NCBI RefSeq assembly: GCF_900162685.1
Contig: NZ_LT727828.1
Coordinates: 2,491,029 to 2,555,028 of the forward strand
Length of the DNA: 64,000 bases
Direction of reading: 5' to 3'
Origin: Terribacillus halophilus
Lineage (GTDB): Bacteria; Bacillota; Bacilli; Bacillales; Amphibacillaceae
The position numbers were made by a program, and so were the translations under genes. The notes below the pieces were generated by a model. That model did no database searches. It had not been told where the DNA came from and worked only from the letters and a program-made list of their open reading frames with translations. Position 1 is the first letter of the stretch. Each line of letters starts with the position of its first letter. Shown here in pieces: positions 1 to 8,299 of the stretch.

Positions 1-614
1 GATAGAATTGGCATACCTGCAGCTAGGAAGGAAGTGAATGTGACTGCCAATACAAGGAAAGCAACGACAATCCCAACAACCTCACCGGCTCCGAGATGTG
101 TACCTGAAAACTCTACATCACCTGTCAGCTCCGTCTGAATGCCTTCATCTCTTGTTTGTTCCACTTTATCGGTAATATTATCGATAGAATCTTGCGTTAC
201 TTCCTCGGCTTTATTCTCAAATGTTACCGTACCATACCCAATTGATTTATCTTCCGTTAGATTTTGAAGCTGAGCCGGTGTTGCAACAGATACAACATCC
301 GCATCATCTTCTTTAATGCCATTCAGCATATCTGTAATAACTGTATTCGCCTCTTCTGAATCAAGGGTTTCGCCATCCTGCGCTTTGAACACAACTTGCA
401 CTTGTGCTCCTGACTCAGCATTTGGGAAGGCATCCCGCAGCACATCATTGGCTTCTTCAGCAGGTGTGTTCGGTATAGACAAATCTTCATTAAATGCAGT
501 GCCCATCTTTGCTGTTACAAGTCCTAAAACAACAAGTAAAGCTAAAGCACCAAACACGATTGTTTTGCGATGGTTTACTGCCCATTTTCCTAATTTATAT
601 AAAAGCTTTGCGAT
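1..614 (-). CDS. MMPL/RND-family membrane exporter, N-terminal part
   Basis: The gene runs off the left edge, so only about 205 N-terminal residues are present. They read as a short cytoplasmic start (KLLYKLGKWAVNHRK), a first membrane helix, a large extracellular domain of about 150 residues, then a second helix that begins the transmembrane bundle (GVEFSGTHLGAGEVVGIVVA-like). This is the topology of the MMPL/YdgH family of RND-type exporters of lipids or drugs. A strong ribosome site (GGAGGAG) ends about 8 bases before an ATC codon at 614. No ATG or GTG is near; the next usual start is TTG at 644, which lacks a good ribosome site. The gene is divergent from a TetR regulator, the usual arrangement for a repressed exporter. 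Confidence 0.82.
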   Translation of the reverse strand, partial: MAKLLYKLGKWAVNHRKTIVFGALALLVVLGLVTAKMGTAFNEDLSIPNTPAEEANDVLRDAFPNAESGAQVQVVFKAQDGETLDSEEANTVITDMLNGIKEDDADVVSVATPAQLQNLTEDKSIGYGTVTFENKAEEVTQDSIDNITDKVEQTRDEGIQTELTGDVEFSGTHLGAGEVVGIVVAFLVLAVTFTSFLAAGMPIL

Positions 615-743
615 TTGAATCTCCTCCAGTTGTGATTGATTCAAGTACAGTTACGTTTCCATATGCAAGCGCTGCTTCTCACAGCTAGATTGACTTGTGT
701 TTTGCATTCCATTACACTTACCCGTAATTAAAGTTAACGTTTG

Positions 744-761
744 TACTTAAATTTGTAAGTA
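744..761. promoter_or_regulatory. Putative TetR operator over the exporter promoter
   Basis: An inverted repeat TACTTA-N6-TAAGTA lies in the divergent intergenic region. On the minus strand a promoter can be read as TTGAAG (780-785), 16-base spacer, TATACT (758-763), so the repeat overlaps the -10 box of the MMPL gene. The position suits repression by the adjacent TetR protein. The assignment is inference. Confidence 0.45.
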
Positions 762-840
762 TACTATCGTGTTAAAATTCTTCAATCATCTTGTGATAAA
801 TTGAGCATAAAACGAACAAACAGACAGGAAGTGTTAGCTT

Positions 841-1386
841 TTGAGAAAATCAAGGCAAGATAGTTTATATTCACAGCAATATATAATGGAGGCGCTCAGT
901 CAATTGCTTGAAGAAAATGATTTAGAGGATATTACTATCACTGACATTTGTAAGAAAGCAGGTGTAGCACGGGTTACCTTTTACAAGTACTATCACTCTA
1001 TTTATGATGTCATGAACGCCAATGTTGAAGTTACCGTAAAAAGCCTCATTGAGAGACACGTGATACCGACCCCTTATAAAGATATCCGCGATGTGATTGC
1101 TAATATGATGGAAGAGCTGGCTGCCAACCCCACTGCATTGAAGCGCCAAATAGACACAAATATGTCTGGCATACTGCTGGATTACTTCATCTATGCCATC
1201 GACAAACTAGCCCAATCTGGTGCATTCTTCAACAAAGATATGGATCGAGCGAGTATATTGTTCGTTGCAGGCGGGATGTTCAGTGTTATTACAGATTGGT
1301 TTAAACATGATTTAAAAGAATCTCCGCAGTCTATCGCTGCTAAGATTGCCGATGTTCTGCCAGATGTGGTGCTGAAAAAGGAATAG
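841..1386 (+). CDS. TetR/AcrR-family transcriptional regulator
   Basis: The 181-residue protein has a TetR helix-turn-helix in residues 10-55 (LEENDLEDITITDICKKAGV, then ARVTFYKYYHS) followed by an all-helical ligand domain. The class with YxHFxx replaced by FYKYY and a short C-terminal domain resembles the TetR_C_8 group common in Firmicutes. The start is TTG with GGAAG upstream. It is divergent from the MMPL exporter and probably represses it and itself through the 744-761 repeat; its ligand cannot be told from sequence. Confidence 0.88.
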   Translation: MRKSRQDSLYSQQYIMEALSQLLEENDLEDITITDICKKAGVARVTFYKYYHSIYDVMNANVEVTVKSLIERHVIPTPYKDIRDVIANMMEELAANPTALKRQIDTNMSGILLDYFIYAIDKLAQSGAFFNKDMDRASILFVAGGMFSVITDWFKHDLKESPQSIAAKIADVLPDVVLKKE

Positions 1387-1398
1387 ATGATAAAGCGC

Positions 1399-1434
1399 AA
1401 AAAGATCGAAAATGGTTTTTACCATCCTCGATCT
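1399..1434 (-). terminator. Rho-independent terminator of the 174-aa gene
   Basis: An imperfect inverted repeat (AGATCGA...ATGG/CCAT...TCGATCT) is followed on the minus strand by five T residues. It lies between the convergent ends of the TetR gene and the minus-strand gene and could serve both. Confidence 0.7.
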
Positions 1435-1436
1435 TA

Positions 1437-1961
1437 TCAGCGGCTTATAACAACATACTGCCGATCGTGCCACCGGAATTTTTGCGATAAGCTCTCTATG
1501 CGATTATCCTGCCTGAAAGAGCGTTCAGTTTCTCCGGAGATAAACCTGCCTTCTTCCAATAAGATCTCCGTATCACAAGCTGCAATCCTTGGCTGTTCTT
1601 CTTCTCCATCGAAACAAGTATATAATTCCACCTTATCGCCGAAATCCAACTTCTCTTCAATAAACCGAAACAGAATCTTATAAGCGAGCCTTTCATCTGG
1701 GCAATCTAGTTCGTAAATAAACTTATTCTCAAAGTGCGGGATATACATCTCTTTTTGCCGTTCCACGGTAATACCCACCGCATCTTCTCTTGTCTTGCAG
1801 ATGAGCCAGTATTTCTTCTTCTTTATCTCACGCACTTGTGCGAAATAAATTTTCTTTAGCATCTCCTCATCTACCTCTTCACTGGGCAGCCAGATTTCGT
1901 TTCTTCCATAGCTACCATGCTGCAATCTTTTGTTCACTGCAAGATAATGTTTTTCTGTCAC
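1437..1961 (-). CDS. Hypothetical protein, 174 aa
   Basis: I do not recognise the family. The protein is soluble with no signal peptide or membrane segment, rich in Lys, Glu and Arg, and begins MTEKHYLAVNKRLQHGSYGR. A central segment (VELYTCFDGEEEQPR) is acidic. The start has a good ribosome site (GGGGGCAGGTG). It is transcribed divergently from the MocR regulator with about 100 bases between them, so it might be a target of that regulator, but nothing in the protein suggests a PLP-linked role. Confidence 0.75.
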   Translation of the reverse strand: MTEKHYLAVNKRLQHGSYGRNEIWLPSEEVDEEMLKKIYFAQVREIKKKKYWLICKTREDAVGITVERQKEMYIPHFENKFIYELDCPDERLAYKILFRFIEEKLDFGDKVELYTCFDGEEEQPRIAACDTEILLEEGRFISGETERSFRQDNRIESLSQKFRWHDRQYVVISR

Positions 1962-1984
1962 TTATACACCTGCCCCCTCTTTTA

Positions 1985-2043
1985 TATAACACATCATATA
2001 CAAAAATCATGCTATACTATTTTCACTATAACAAGCTATAACA
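1985..2043. promoter_or_regulatory. TATAACA repeats upstream of the MocR gene
   Basis: TATAACA occurs at 1985-1991, 2027-2033 and 2037-2043; the last two are inside CTATAACA and start exactly 10 bases apart. MocR regulators bind direct repeats placed on one face of the helix. The same heptamer recurs twice, 20 bases apart, upstream of pdxS. Probable autoregulatory site. Confidence 0.45.
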
Positions 2044-2060
2044 CATAGGAGATAGATTAG

Positions 2061-3521
2061 ATGATTACAATTAATAAAAGCGAAGCTATTCCTCTCTCCA
2101 AGCAAATTTATATGTCCTTCGTAGATAAAATTCGTTCTGGACTATTGCCAAGCGGATCAAAGCTGCCAACAGTTCGGCAGCTGGCAAAAGATATTGAGGT
2201 AAGCCTTGTTACGGTAATGAAAGCTTATAAACAGCTAGAGGAAGATGGATTCATTGAATTAAGCAAAGGTAAAGGGACGTATGTAAAGATGCAGCTTCAG
2301 CCAGAGACAAGTAATCCGGAACAGGATTTTGACTGGCAATTAAGCATTCCCGATTATTTGCATCGTTCCCAATATGCGCGTTTCCAAGATTCAGATGCGA
2401 GCTACCATTTCTCGTCTTCTATGATTGACCCTGCTTTGTTCCCAAATCAATATATGGACCAGCTAATTGAACAAGTTTTCAAGCAAAATCCTCGAATTCT
2501 TTCCCAATATGGCGGTATTCAAGGCGACCTTGCTTTGCGGGAGAAAATGACACAAAACTTGTTAAAATCTAAGATAGAGACTACCGCAGAAAACCTGTTA
2601 ATCACTAGCGGTTCCCAGCAAGGTATTGATTTAGTCGCCCGTACTTTCGTCGGTCCTGGTGACGTTGTTATTATGGAGGCGCCGACTTATCCAGGTGCCA
2701 TTGATGTATTCCGCAGCCGTGGCGCTACTATCTTGACAGTTCCTATTGATAAAGACGGCATGCGTGTCGACATGCTGCACGCTTTATGCGAAAAACATAA
2801 CCCGAAGCTTATTTACACAACACCGACTTTTCATAATCCTACGGGCACAATCATGCCTCTTCAGCGGCGCAAAGTATTATTAGATATCGCCGAAAGTCAT
2901 CATTGCTTAATTATGGAGGATGACCCTTTTAGTGATATTTATTTCGACAGAAAACCGCCCTTACCTATTAAATCTCTGGATAAATCCGGGCATGTTATCT
3001 ATTTAAAAGGCTTAAGCAAGACAATCGCACCAGGATGCCGAATCGGTTTGTTAGCAGCTTCAGGTTCTATCTTTAAACGCTTATATGCTGCTAAGGCAAA
3101 CATGGATCTTGGCAGCCCGCTGCTTACGCAAAAGGTGATCGTGCCGCTTGTAGATTCTGTGAAGACGGAACAGCATCTTAAGCGGCTGCGAGCTGCCTTA
3201 AAAAGCAGACGCGATGTTGTATTGGCCGTTCTAAAAGAGCATGCACCCAGTGGCGTGACATGCTTCATCCCAAAAGGCGGCCTAAATGTATGGATCCAGC
3301 TTCCTTCTTGGATTGACAGCAATGTCTTATTATACGAAGCAAATAAGCGTCATGTTTCTTTCCTGACCGGGTCCGCGTGTTTTGCAATTGAAAATGAACA
3401 CAGCACGTTACGGCTAAGCTATTCCTACGCGAATGAAAAACAGCTTCAAGACGGCGTCATGATTCTTTGTGAGATTATGCGGGCGATGCAGTCAGCAAGC
3501 ACCTCTTCGCCTACTTTTTAA
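2061..3521 (+). CDS. MocR-type regulator (GntR HTH + class I aminotransferase), PdxR candidate
   Basis: The 486-residue protein has a GntR winged-helix domain in residues 5-75 (IPLSKQIYMSFVDKIRSG, LPTVRQLAKDIEVSLVTV) joined to a full fold-type I aminotransferase-like domain from about residue 110. The PLP-binding region is visible (TSGSQQGIDLV, TTPTFHNPTG, EDDPFSDIYFD and LKGLSKTIAPGCRIG with the Schiff-base lysine). Such proteins are PLP-sensing regulators such as GabR and PdxR. The pdxST genes lie 4 kb away with shared upstream repeats, so a PdxR role is plausible; regulation of the divergent 174-aa gene is the alternative. Ribosome site AGGAGA. Confidence 0.92.
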   Translation: MITINKSEAIPLSKQIYMSFVDKIRSGLLPSGSKLPTVRQLAKDIEVSLVTVMKAYKQLEEDGFIELSKGKGTYVKMQLQPETSNPEQDFDWQLSIPDYLHRSQYARFQDSDASYHFSSSMIDPALFPNQYMDQLIEQVFKQNPRILSQYGGIQGDLALREKMTQNLLKSKIETTAENLLITSGSQQGIDLVARTFVGPGDVVIMEAPTYPGAIDVFRSRGATILTVPIDKDGMRVDMLHALCEKHNPKLIYTTPTFHNPTGTIMPLQRRKVLLDIAESHHCLIMEDDPFSDIYFDRKPPLPIKSLDKSGHVIYLKGLSKTIAPGCRIGLLAASGSIFKRLYAAKANMDLGSPLLTQKVIVPLVDSVKTEQHLKRLRAALKSRRDVVLAVLKEHAPSGVTCFIPKGGLNVWIQLPSWIDSNVLLYEANKRHVSFLTGSACFAIENEHSTLRLSYSYANEKQLQDGVMILCEIMRAMQSASTSSPTF

Positions 3522-3526
3522 TGAGG

Positions 3527-3555
3527 TAAAAGCTATCCCTAAACGGATAGCTTTT
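3527..3555. terminator. Bidirectional terminator
   Basis: AAAAGCTATCC and GGATAGCTTTT form a perfect 11-bp stem between the convergent MocR gene and the zinc-ribbon gene, with A and T runs on both sides. The stop of the zinc-ribbon gene lies in the right arm. Confidence 0.85.
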
Positions 3556-3766
3556 AACCAAAAAATAAGTCCAGCAAATTACTGCCTTGGGAAGATTTTT
3601 TATTATAAAACTCTGAATAACCACATGCTTTACACGAAATGACCAGAAACTGATTGTTCTGCACATCAAATAGCTTTGACAAACCCGTGCCCGTCATAGC
3701 AACTTCCTTTTGTGTAATCTCTGAACCTCCGCATTTCACACAGCCTCTTTCAGACATGTTCATCAC
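3554..3766 (-). CDS. Small zinc-ribbon nucleic-acid-binding protein
   Basis: The 70-residue protein carries two CxxC knuckles (CVKCGG near residue 9 and CKACGY near residue 46) that make a zinc ribbon. Length and layout match the small Firmicutes family of predicted nucleic-acid-binding zinc-ribbon proteins (COG3478, YpzK-like), whose role is unknown. Two nearby ATG codons precede SERGCVKCGG; the second (3757) gives the usual short N terminus. It stands alone between two terminators. Confidence 0.75.
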   Translation of the reverse strand: MMNMSERGCVKCGGSEITQKEVAMTGTGLSKLFDVQNNQFLVISCKACGYSEFYNKKSSQGSNLLDLFFG

Positions 3767-3880
3767 TTCTTTCTTTTTCTTCTTTCTTTATCATACGAAA
3801 GTAGCTTAATCCAGGTTTCAATTTAATCATTGCCAATCCACTGCTTTCCTATAAAATACAGAAAGAGGTGAAGGAAATAA

Positions 3881-4120
3881 ATGAATAAGTTAATAGTTCG
3901 TATTCTAATAGTCGGTAATATACTATCTGCAGCAGTATCATTTTATTTTATACGCGAGATGGATTGGAACGATGAATGGGGCGTTTATTTCAAGCCGTTA
4001 ACAACGGATCAATTATTGATGTTTGTTAGTGTGTTGAATACCGTCCCTCAGCTCTTCGCTATGAAATTGGCTAATAAGCTTAAACATAGAGCAACTGATA
4101 AATTTAAGCAAAATCTATAA
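3881..4120 (+). CDS. Small hypothetical membrane protein, 79 aa
   Basis: A strong ribosome site (AAAGAGGTGAAGG) supports the start. Residues 5-23 form one hydrophobic segment (LIVRILIVGNILSAAVSFYF) and a second weaker one covers about residues 44-62, followed by a basic tail (KLANKLKHRATDKFKQ). The family is not recognised. It is a single gene with its own terminator and no informative neighbour. Confidence 0.65.
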   Translation: MNKLIVRILIVGNILSAAVSFYFIREMDWNDEWGVYFKPLTTDQLLMFVSVLNTVPQLFAMKLANKLKHRATDKFKQNL

Positions 4121-4136
4121 ATTACATACATACACG

Positions 4137-4174
4137 AAAAAGAGGAGTCAGTCTAATTCGACTGACTCCTCTTT
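4137..4174. terminator. Bidirectional terminator
   Basis: A 16-bp perfect stem (AAAAGAGGAGTCAGTC with its complement, loop TAATTC) flanked by A and T runs ends both the 79-aa gene and the convergent aldehyde dehydrogenase gene. Confidence 0.92.
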
Positions 4175-4191
4175 TATTTTCTTCATTTAAT

Positions 4192-5487
4192 TTAACGCTT
4201 CAATATACTCTTATAATGAGAAAATGTATCAAAGCTTGCTTTCCCATGATATGCTCCCATACCACTTGCTCCGACTCCGCCGAATGGCAAGTAATGAGAT
4301 GTCATATGGCTGAGTGTATCATTTATTGCTCCGCCGCCGAATGAAATGCTAGTTAGTATTTCATCTTGCAAAGCCTCATCTTCTGTAAATAAGTAAAGCG
4401 CAAGTGGTTTTGGCCGCTCTGCAATACGGTTGATAATATCGGATGTATCGTTGTATTCCATCACTGGCAAAATGGGTCCGAAAATTTCATCCTGCATAAT
4501 CGGATCTTCCCAAGAAATAGAATTCAAAATTGTTGGTTCAATGATTAGTTGTTCGCGATTTGTTTGCCCGCCTGTCACCAGTGTTCCATTGTCTAAGAAG
4601 CCTGCGAGACGGTCAAAATGTCTGGCACTGACAACATGCCCGAAGTTAGGATTTTCTACAATGTTCTCTCCGTACATGCTTGTGATAGCAGCTTTTAATT
4701 TAGCTAACAACGTATCTTTTACGCTGCTATGAACTAATAGATAATCCGGTGCAACACACGTTTGACCGGCATTAGCGAATTTACCACGTGCAATACGGAG
4801 CGCCGCTTCATCCAAATTTGCATCTTTATGAACAATCGTCGGACTTTTCCCGCCAAGTTCAAGTGTTACTGGTGTTAAATGCTTAGCTGCTGCTTCTGCC
4901 ACAATCTTACCGACACCTGTGCTGCCTGTGAAAAAGATATAGTCAAAGTCTTCTTTTAACAGCGCCGTGCTCGTCTCTACTTCCCCTTCTACAACGCGGA
5001 GATATTCTTCCGGGAAATGTTCATTAATAATAGCAGATAGAACTGCTGATGTTTTCGGTGTTAGTTCCGAAGGTTTTAACACCGCTGTATTTCCACCCGC
5101 AATCGCGCCTACTAATGGTGATACGGCGAGCTGAAATGGATAATTCCACGGTGCAATAACAAGGGCACTGCCGTAAGGTTCCGGCTGGATAAAGCTTTTT
5201 GCGCCCGCATGCGATTCGGCTGTTGGAACTTCTTTTGTTTCTGCCCAAGATTCTAAGTTATCCAGCGTGAAGTTGATTTCACTTACTACTAAACCAACCT
5301 CTGCGCGCTTTGCCTCCATCTCGGACTTGTTCAAATCTTCTTTTACAGCATCCAGAATAGCTTGTTCATTTGCCTGAATAAGTTCTTTCAAAGCTTGTAA
5401 TGATTTTATCCGAAATTGTACATCCTTCGTTCTTCCGCTTCTGAAGAAAGTACGCTGTTTATTTAAAAGCTCTTGATAGTTCTCCAT
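4192..5487 (-). CDS. NAD(P)-dependent aldehyde dehydrogenase (YwdH/ALDH3-like)
   Basis: Oxidises aldehydes to carboxylic acids. Residues show the ALDH core: the substrate channel motif VIAPWNYPFQLAVSPL, KPSELTP, the nucleotide glycine motif FTGSTGVGKIV, the catalytic glutamate in LELGGKSP, and the nucleophile cysteine in GQTCVAPDYLL. The C terminus ends at SHYKSILKR, lacking the roughly 25-residue tail that YwdH and other ALDH3-type enzymes carry. The start is the ATG at 5487 behind GAGGAGA; an upstream in-frame ATG has no ribosome site. Substrate unknown. No operon partner. Confidence 0.93.
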   Translation of the reverse strand: MENYQELLNKQRTFFRSGRTKDVQFRIKSLQALKELIQANEQAILDAVKEDLNKSEMEAKRAEVGLVVSEINFTLDNLESWAETKEVPTAESHAGAKSFIQPEPYGSALVIAPWNYPFQLAVSPLVGAIAGGNTAVLKPSELTPKTSAVLSAIINEHFPEEYLRVVEGEVETSTALLKEDFDYIFFTGSTGVGKIVAEAAAKHLTPVTLELGGKSPTIVHKDANLDEAALRIARGKFANAGQTCVAPDYLLVHSSVKDTLLAKLKAAITSMYGENIVENPNFGHVVSARHFDRLAGFLDNGTLVTGGQTNREQLIIEPTILNSISWEDPIMQDEIFGPILPVMEYNDTSDIINRIAERPKPLALYLFTEDEALQDEILTSISFGGGAINDTLSHMTSHYLPFGGVGASGMGAYHGKASFDTFSHYKSILKR

Positions 5488-5631
5488 GGTAAGTCTCCTC
5501 TGCAGATTAGGTACATCTAGTAAAACTAGCAAATCTTGCAATATATAATTAATTGATAGCTCAATGATTAGCCGAGGAAAAATATAATATACTGGATAAC
5601 ATATTGCAAGAGATACGACTTACAGGGTAAA

Positions 5632-5663
5632 CAAAAAAGAAGAAGATCTCTGAAGATCTTCTC
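5632..5663 (-). terminator. pdxST terminator
   Basis: AGAAGATC/GATCTTCT with a six-base loop is followed on the minus strand by TTCTTTTTT. It starts directly at the pdxT stop codon. Confidence 0.88.
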
Positions 5664-5664
5664 C

Positions 5665-6255
5665 TTAATTATGCGCAACTTTTCCAGCCGCGTCTTCTAC
5701 CATTCTTAAAAAATATCCCATTAATCTTGTATCTTTCGTCAGCTCTGGGTGGAAGGCAGTTGCTAAATAATGACGATCTCTCGCCGCTACGATGCGTCCA
5801 GTATCTTCACTTAATATCTCGACACCGTCTCCTGCTTCGAGAATATAAGGAGCTCGAATAAATACTGCTGGAAAGTCCTCCGCTACACCTTTAATGGCAA
5901 GGTCTGCTTCGAAGCTGTCCACTTGCCGCCCGAAAGCATTTCGCTCGACGGTCATATCCATCAGACCAAGATGGCTGGATTCTTGATTATGAATCTGTTT
6001 GGCCAACAGAATCATCCCAGCACAAGTCCCGAAGATTGGTTTGCCCGAAGCCCCAAAAGCGCGTAACGGCTCCAAGAAGTTGTACCGATCAATCAGTCTG
6101 CGCATCGCAGTACTTTCACCACCAGGCAAAATCAATCCATCCAAATCAGCTAGCTGTTCCACACGTTTCACTAGAACCGCTTCAGCCCCAACAGCTTTTA
6201 CTGTTCGCACATGCTCCGCTACCGCTCCTTGAAGTGCTAAAACACCGATTTTCAT
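5665..6255 (-). CDS. pdxT: PLP synthase glutaminase subunit PdxT
   Basis: The 196-residue class I glutaminase feeds ammonia from glutamine to PdxS for de novo pyridoxal 5'-phosphate synthesis. It begins [16 protein letters not shown] and shows [12 protein letters not shown], the nucleophile cysteine in [10 protein letters not shown] and the catalytic His-Glu pair in [10 protein letters not shown]. Length is normal for the family. It follows pdxS by 17 bases with its own strong ribosome site (GGAAGGAG), a standard two-gene operon closed by a terminator at the stop codon. Confidence 0.97.
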   Translation of the reverse strand: MKIGVLALQGAVAEHVRTVKAVGAEAVLVKRVEQLADLDGLILPGGESTAMRRLIDRYNFLEPLRAFGASGKPIFGTCAGMILLAKQIHNQESSHLGLMDMTVERNAFGRQVDSFEADLAIKGVAEDFPAVFIRAPYILEAGDGVEILSEDTGRIVAARDRHYLATAFHPELTKDTRLMGYFLRMVEDAAGKVAHN

Positions 6256-6272
6256 GATATAATCTCCTTCCT

Positions 6273-7157
6273 TTACCAGCCGCGCTCCTGCATTCTGTTT
6301 TCTGGAGATAAGCTTGCGATATCAATACCTTTCATCGGTGTGCCAAGCCCTTTGGAAAGTTCAGCAATCAGCTTGTAATCTTGGTAATGTGTTGTTGCTT
6401 CTACGATTGCTTTAGCGAATTTCGCTGGGTTATCAGATTTAAAAATACCAGATCCGACAAAGACACCATCTGCTCCGAGCTGCATCATCAAAGCCGCATC
6501 AGCAGGAGTTGCCACGCCGCCAGCAGCAAAGTTTACAACAGGAAGTTTGCCAGCTTCACGGATCTGAAGCAATACTTCGTAAGGCGCTCCTATTTCTTTC
6601 GCAAATGTCATTACTTCATCCAAGTCCATGGAAGTCAATTTGCGAACTTGCGACTGCACCATACGCATGTGCCGAACAGCTTCGACAATATTGCCTGTTC
6701 CCGGCTCCCCTTTCGTCCGCAGCATAGAAGCACCTTCCCCAATACGGCGCGCAGCTTCACCAAGATCACGGCTTCCGCATACGAATGGTACCGTGAAATC
6801 ACGTTTGTTCAAATGATACTGTTCGTCTGCCGGTGTAAGCACTTCACTTTCATCTATGTAATCCACACCCATTGATTCTAATACGCGAGCTTCTACGATA
6901 TGCCCGATACGAGCCTTTGCCATGACAGGAATAGATACAGCATTCAATACTTCTTCTACAATTGTCGGATCCGCCATCCGCGCAACACCGCCAGCAGCAC
7001 GAATATCAGAAGGTACACGCTCCAGTGCCATAACTGCTACTGCACCAGATTCCTCTGCAATTTTCGCTTGCTCGGCATTTACGACATCCATGATGACGCC
7101 ACCCTTTTGCATTTCTGCCATTCCTCGTTTGACTAAATCTGTACCTGTTTTCGCCAT
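6273..7157 (-). CDS. pdxS: PLP synthase subunit PdxS
   Basis: The 294-residue TIM-barrel enzyme condenses ribose 5-phosphate, glyceraldehyde 3-phosphate and ammonia into PLP; it forms the dodecameric core that binds PdxT. Diagnostic parts are the active-site lysine in [12 protein letters not shown], the second lysine in [13 protein letters not shown], and [20 protein letters not shown]. The start is placed at [13 protein letters not shown] behind GGGGGAG, giving the exact length of B. subtilis PdxS; an upstream in-frame ATG is inferior. Two TATAACA repeats upstream suggest control by a MocR/PdxR protein. Confidence 0.97.
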   Translation of the reverse strand: MAKTGTDLVKRGMAEMQKGGVIMDVVNAEQAKIAEESGAVAVMALERVPSDIRAAGGVARMADPTIVEEVLNAVSIPVMAKARIGHIVEARVLESMGVDYIDESEVLTPADEQYHLNKRDFTVPFVCGSRDLGEAARRIGEGASMLRTKGEPGTGNIVEAVRHMRMVQSQVRKLTSMDLDEVMTFAKEIGAPYEVLLQIREAGKLPVVNFAAGGVATPADAALMMQLGADGVFVGSGIFKSDNPAKFAKAIVEATTHYQDYKLIAELSKGLGTPMKGIDIASLSPENRMQERGW

Positions 7158-7224
7158 GTTGACTCCCCCTGCTCTTTTTCCGTTGTCGGAAAAGTTTGAT
7201 AGGTACATTGTACATAGTTAAGGG

Positions 7225-7252
7225 GTATAACACGCAATAGATGAGTATAACA
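7225..7252. promoter_or_regulatory. GTATAACA direct repeats in the pdxS promoter region
   Basis: GTATAACA is present at 7225-7232 and 7245-7252, starts exactly 20 bases (two helical turns) apart. On the minus strand a possible promoter TTGTTA-17-TTATAC runs through them. The heptamer TATAACA is shared with the MocR upstream region. Probable PdxR-type operator, by inference. Confidence 0.45.
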
Positions 7253-7346
7253 ATGTAACGCAACATTTATAGATCAGCTATGTACTGTTCTTTCTATTAA
7301 CATGGTCTTTCCAATTGCTTTTGTTAGATTAGCTTGTCCCAATAGA

Positions 7347-7405
7347 AAAACACCTCAAAGTTTTATTTCGGATAATACAATCCGTTTAAAACTTAAAGGT
7401 GTTTT
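7347..7405. repeat. Long imperfect hairpin in the pdxS-SDR intergenic region
   Basis: Arms AAAACACCT...AAGTTTTA...CGGAT and their near-complement fold into a stem of about 26 bp with a six-base loop (AATACA). It sits in about 400 bases between pdxS and the SDR stop, with no recognised gene. It may be a terminator, a small mobile-element remnant, or a structured RNA; the sequence alone does not decide. Confidence 0.5.
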
Positions 7406-7426
7406 CAGTTTAGGAGAAAACCTCTT

Positions 7427-7498
7427 TTGACTATTGCTTTCATCTTCTATGGACTTTTGCTTGCACTAGAGTGTGAGAAAGAAGGAGTTACAGTTTAG
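7427..7498 (+). CDS. Possible 23-residue membrane peptide
   Basis: A TTG codon with GGAG about 10 bases upstream opens a 23-codon frame whose first 14 residues are hydrophobic (TIAFIFYGLLLALE) and whose tail is charged (CEKEGVTV). It directly follows the 7347-7405 hairpin. The size and layout recall small membrane peptides, but chance cannot be excluded at this length. Confidence 0.2.
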   Translation: MTIAFIFYGLLLALECEKEGVTV

Positions 7499-7564
7499 CA
7501 TCTAACTTTCGCTGTTTATAGTTACGAATTCAGAACGAAATGAAACGAACTATAACCTGCCTAC

Positions 7565-8299
7565 TCAAATGACCGGTTTAACGACCAGTTCGCTTACATC
7601 AACAATATCTGGCTGTTCAAGCGCATACATGATAGCACGGGCAATAGCCGTCGCTGGCAGTGCAATACGCCGGTATTCCTTCATAACTTCCCTTGCCTCG
7701 TTGTCTGTAATGCTTTCCGCTAGTTCTGATTCCGTTACTCCTGGCGATACAAGTGTCACGCGGATGCCTTGCCCCGCAGTTTCCAGCCGTAATCCCTCTG
7801 ATATGGCGCGTACAGCATATTTAGTCGCGCAATAAACAGCAGCTGTAGGACTCACTTCATAGGCGCCGATAGATGCTATGTTAATGAAATGCCCAAATCC
7901 TTGTTTTTTCATAATCGGAAGCCCTGCAGCAATTCCATGGAGTACTCCGCGAATATTGACATCGATCATACGGTTCCATTCTTCAATCTTCAAAGATTCC
8001 AGCGGAGAGAGCGGCATCACACCAGCATTGTTAATAACAGCGTCCACTCGTCCGAAACGACTTTGTGCTGTGTTAAGAAACTCCTGCATCTGTTCCAAAT
8101 CTGTCACGTCAAGCTGTTGAACTGCTACAGTACCACCTTCTGCCCGAATATCTGAAGCCAGTGCCTCTAGTCTCTCCACTCGCCTTGCTCCAATTACAAG
8201 TTGAGCCCCTTGACTTGCAAGAAGCCGCGCTGCTGTTTTACCAATTCCGCTGCTTGCTCCTGTAATCACAACCACTTTCCCACGAAGTAATGACATCAT
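7565..8299 (-). CDS. Short-chain dehydrogenase/reductase (classical SDR)
   Basis: The 244-residue protein has the Rossmann glycine motif TGASSGIG (residues 14-21), NNAG, and the catalytic Ser-Tyr-Lys set with YCATK near residue 158. NADP preference is likely from GARRVERLEAL. Its ATG overlaps the stop of the Atu4866-like gene (ATGA), so the two are translationally coupled. The divergent AraC regulator is the probable controller. Physiological substrate unknown. Confidence 0.92.
   Translation of the reverse strand: MMSLLRGKVVVITGASSGIGKTAARLLASQGAQLVIGARRVERLEALASDIRAEGGTVAVQQLDVTDLEQMQEFLNTAQSRFGRVDAVINNAGVMPLSPLESLKIEEWNRMIDVNIRGVLHGIAAGLPIMKKQGFGHFINIASIGAYEVSPTAAVYCATKYAVRAISEGLRLETAGQGIRVTLVSPGVTESELAESITDNEAREVMKEYRRIALPATAIARAIMYALEQPDIVDVSELVVKPVI

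Noticed and set aside
5024..5248. Overlapping reading frames inside the aldehyde dehydrogenase, pdxS, DhaK and 5'-nucleotidase genes
   Set aside because: Shadow frames with no ribosome site, opposite or within well-supported genes.
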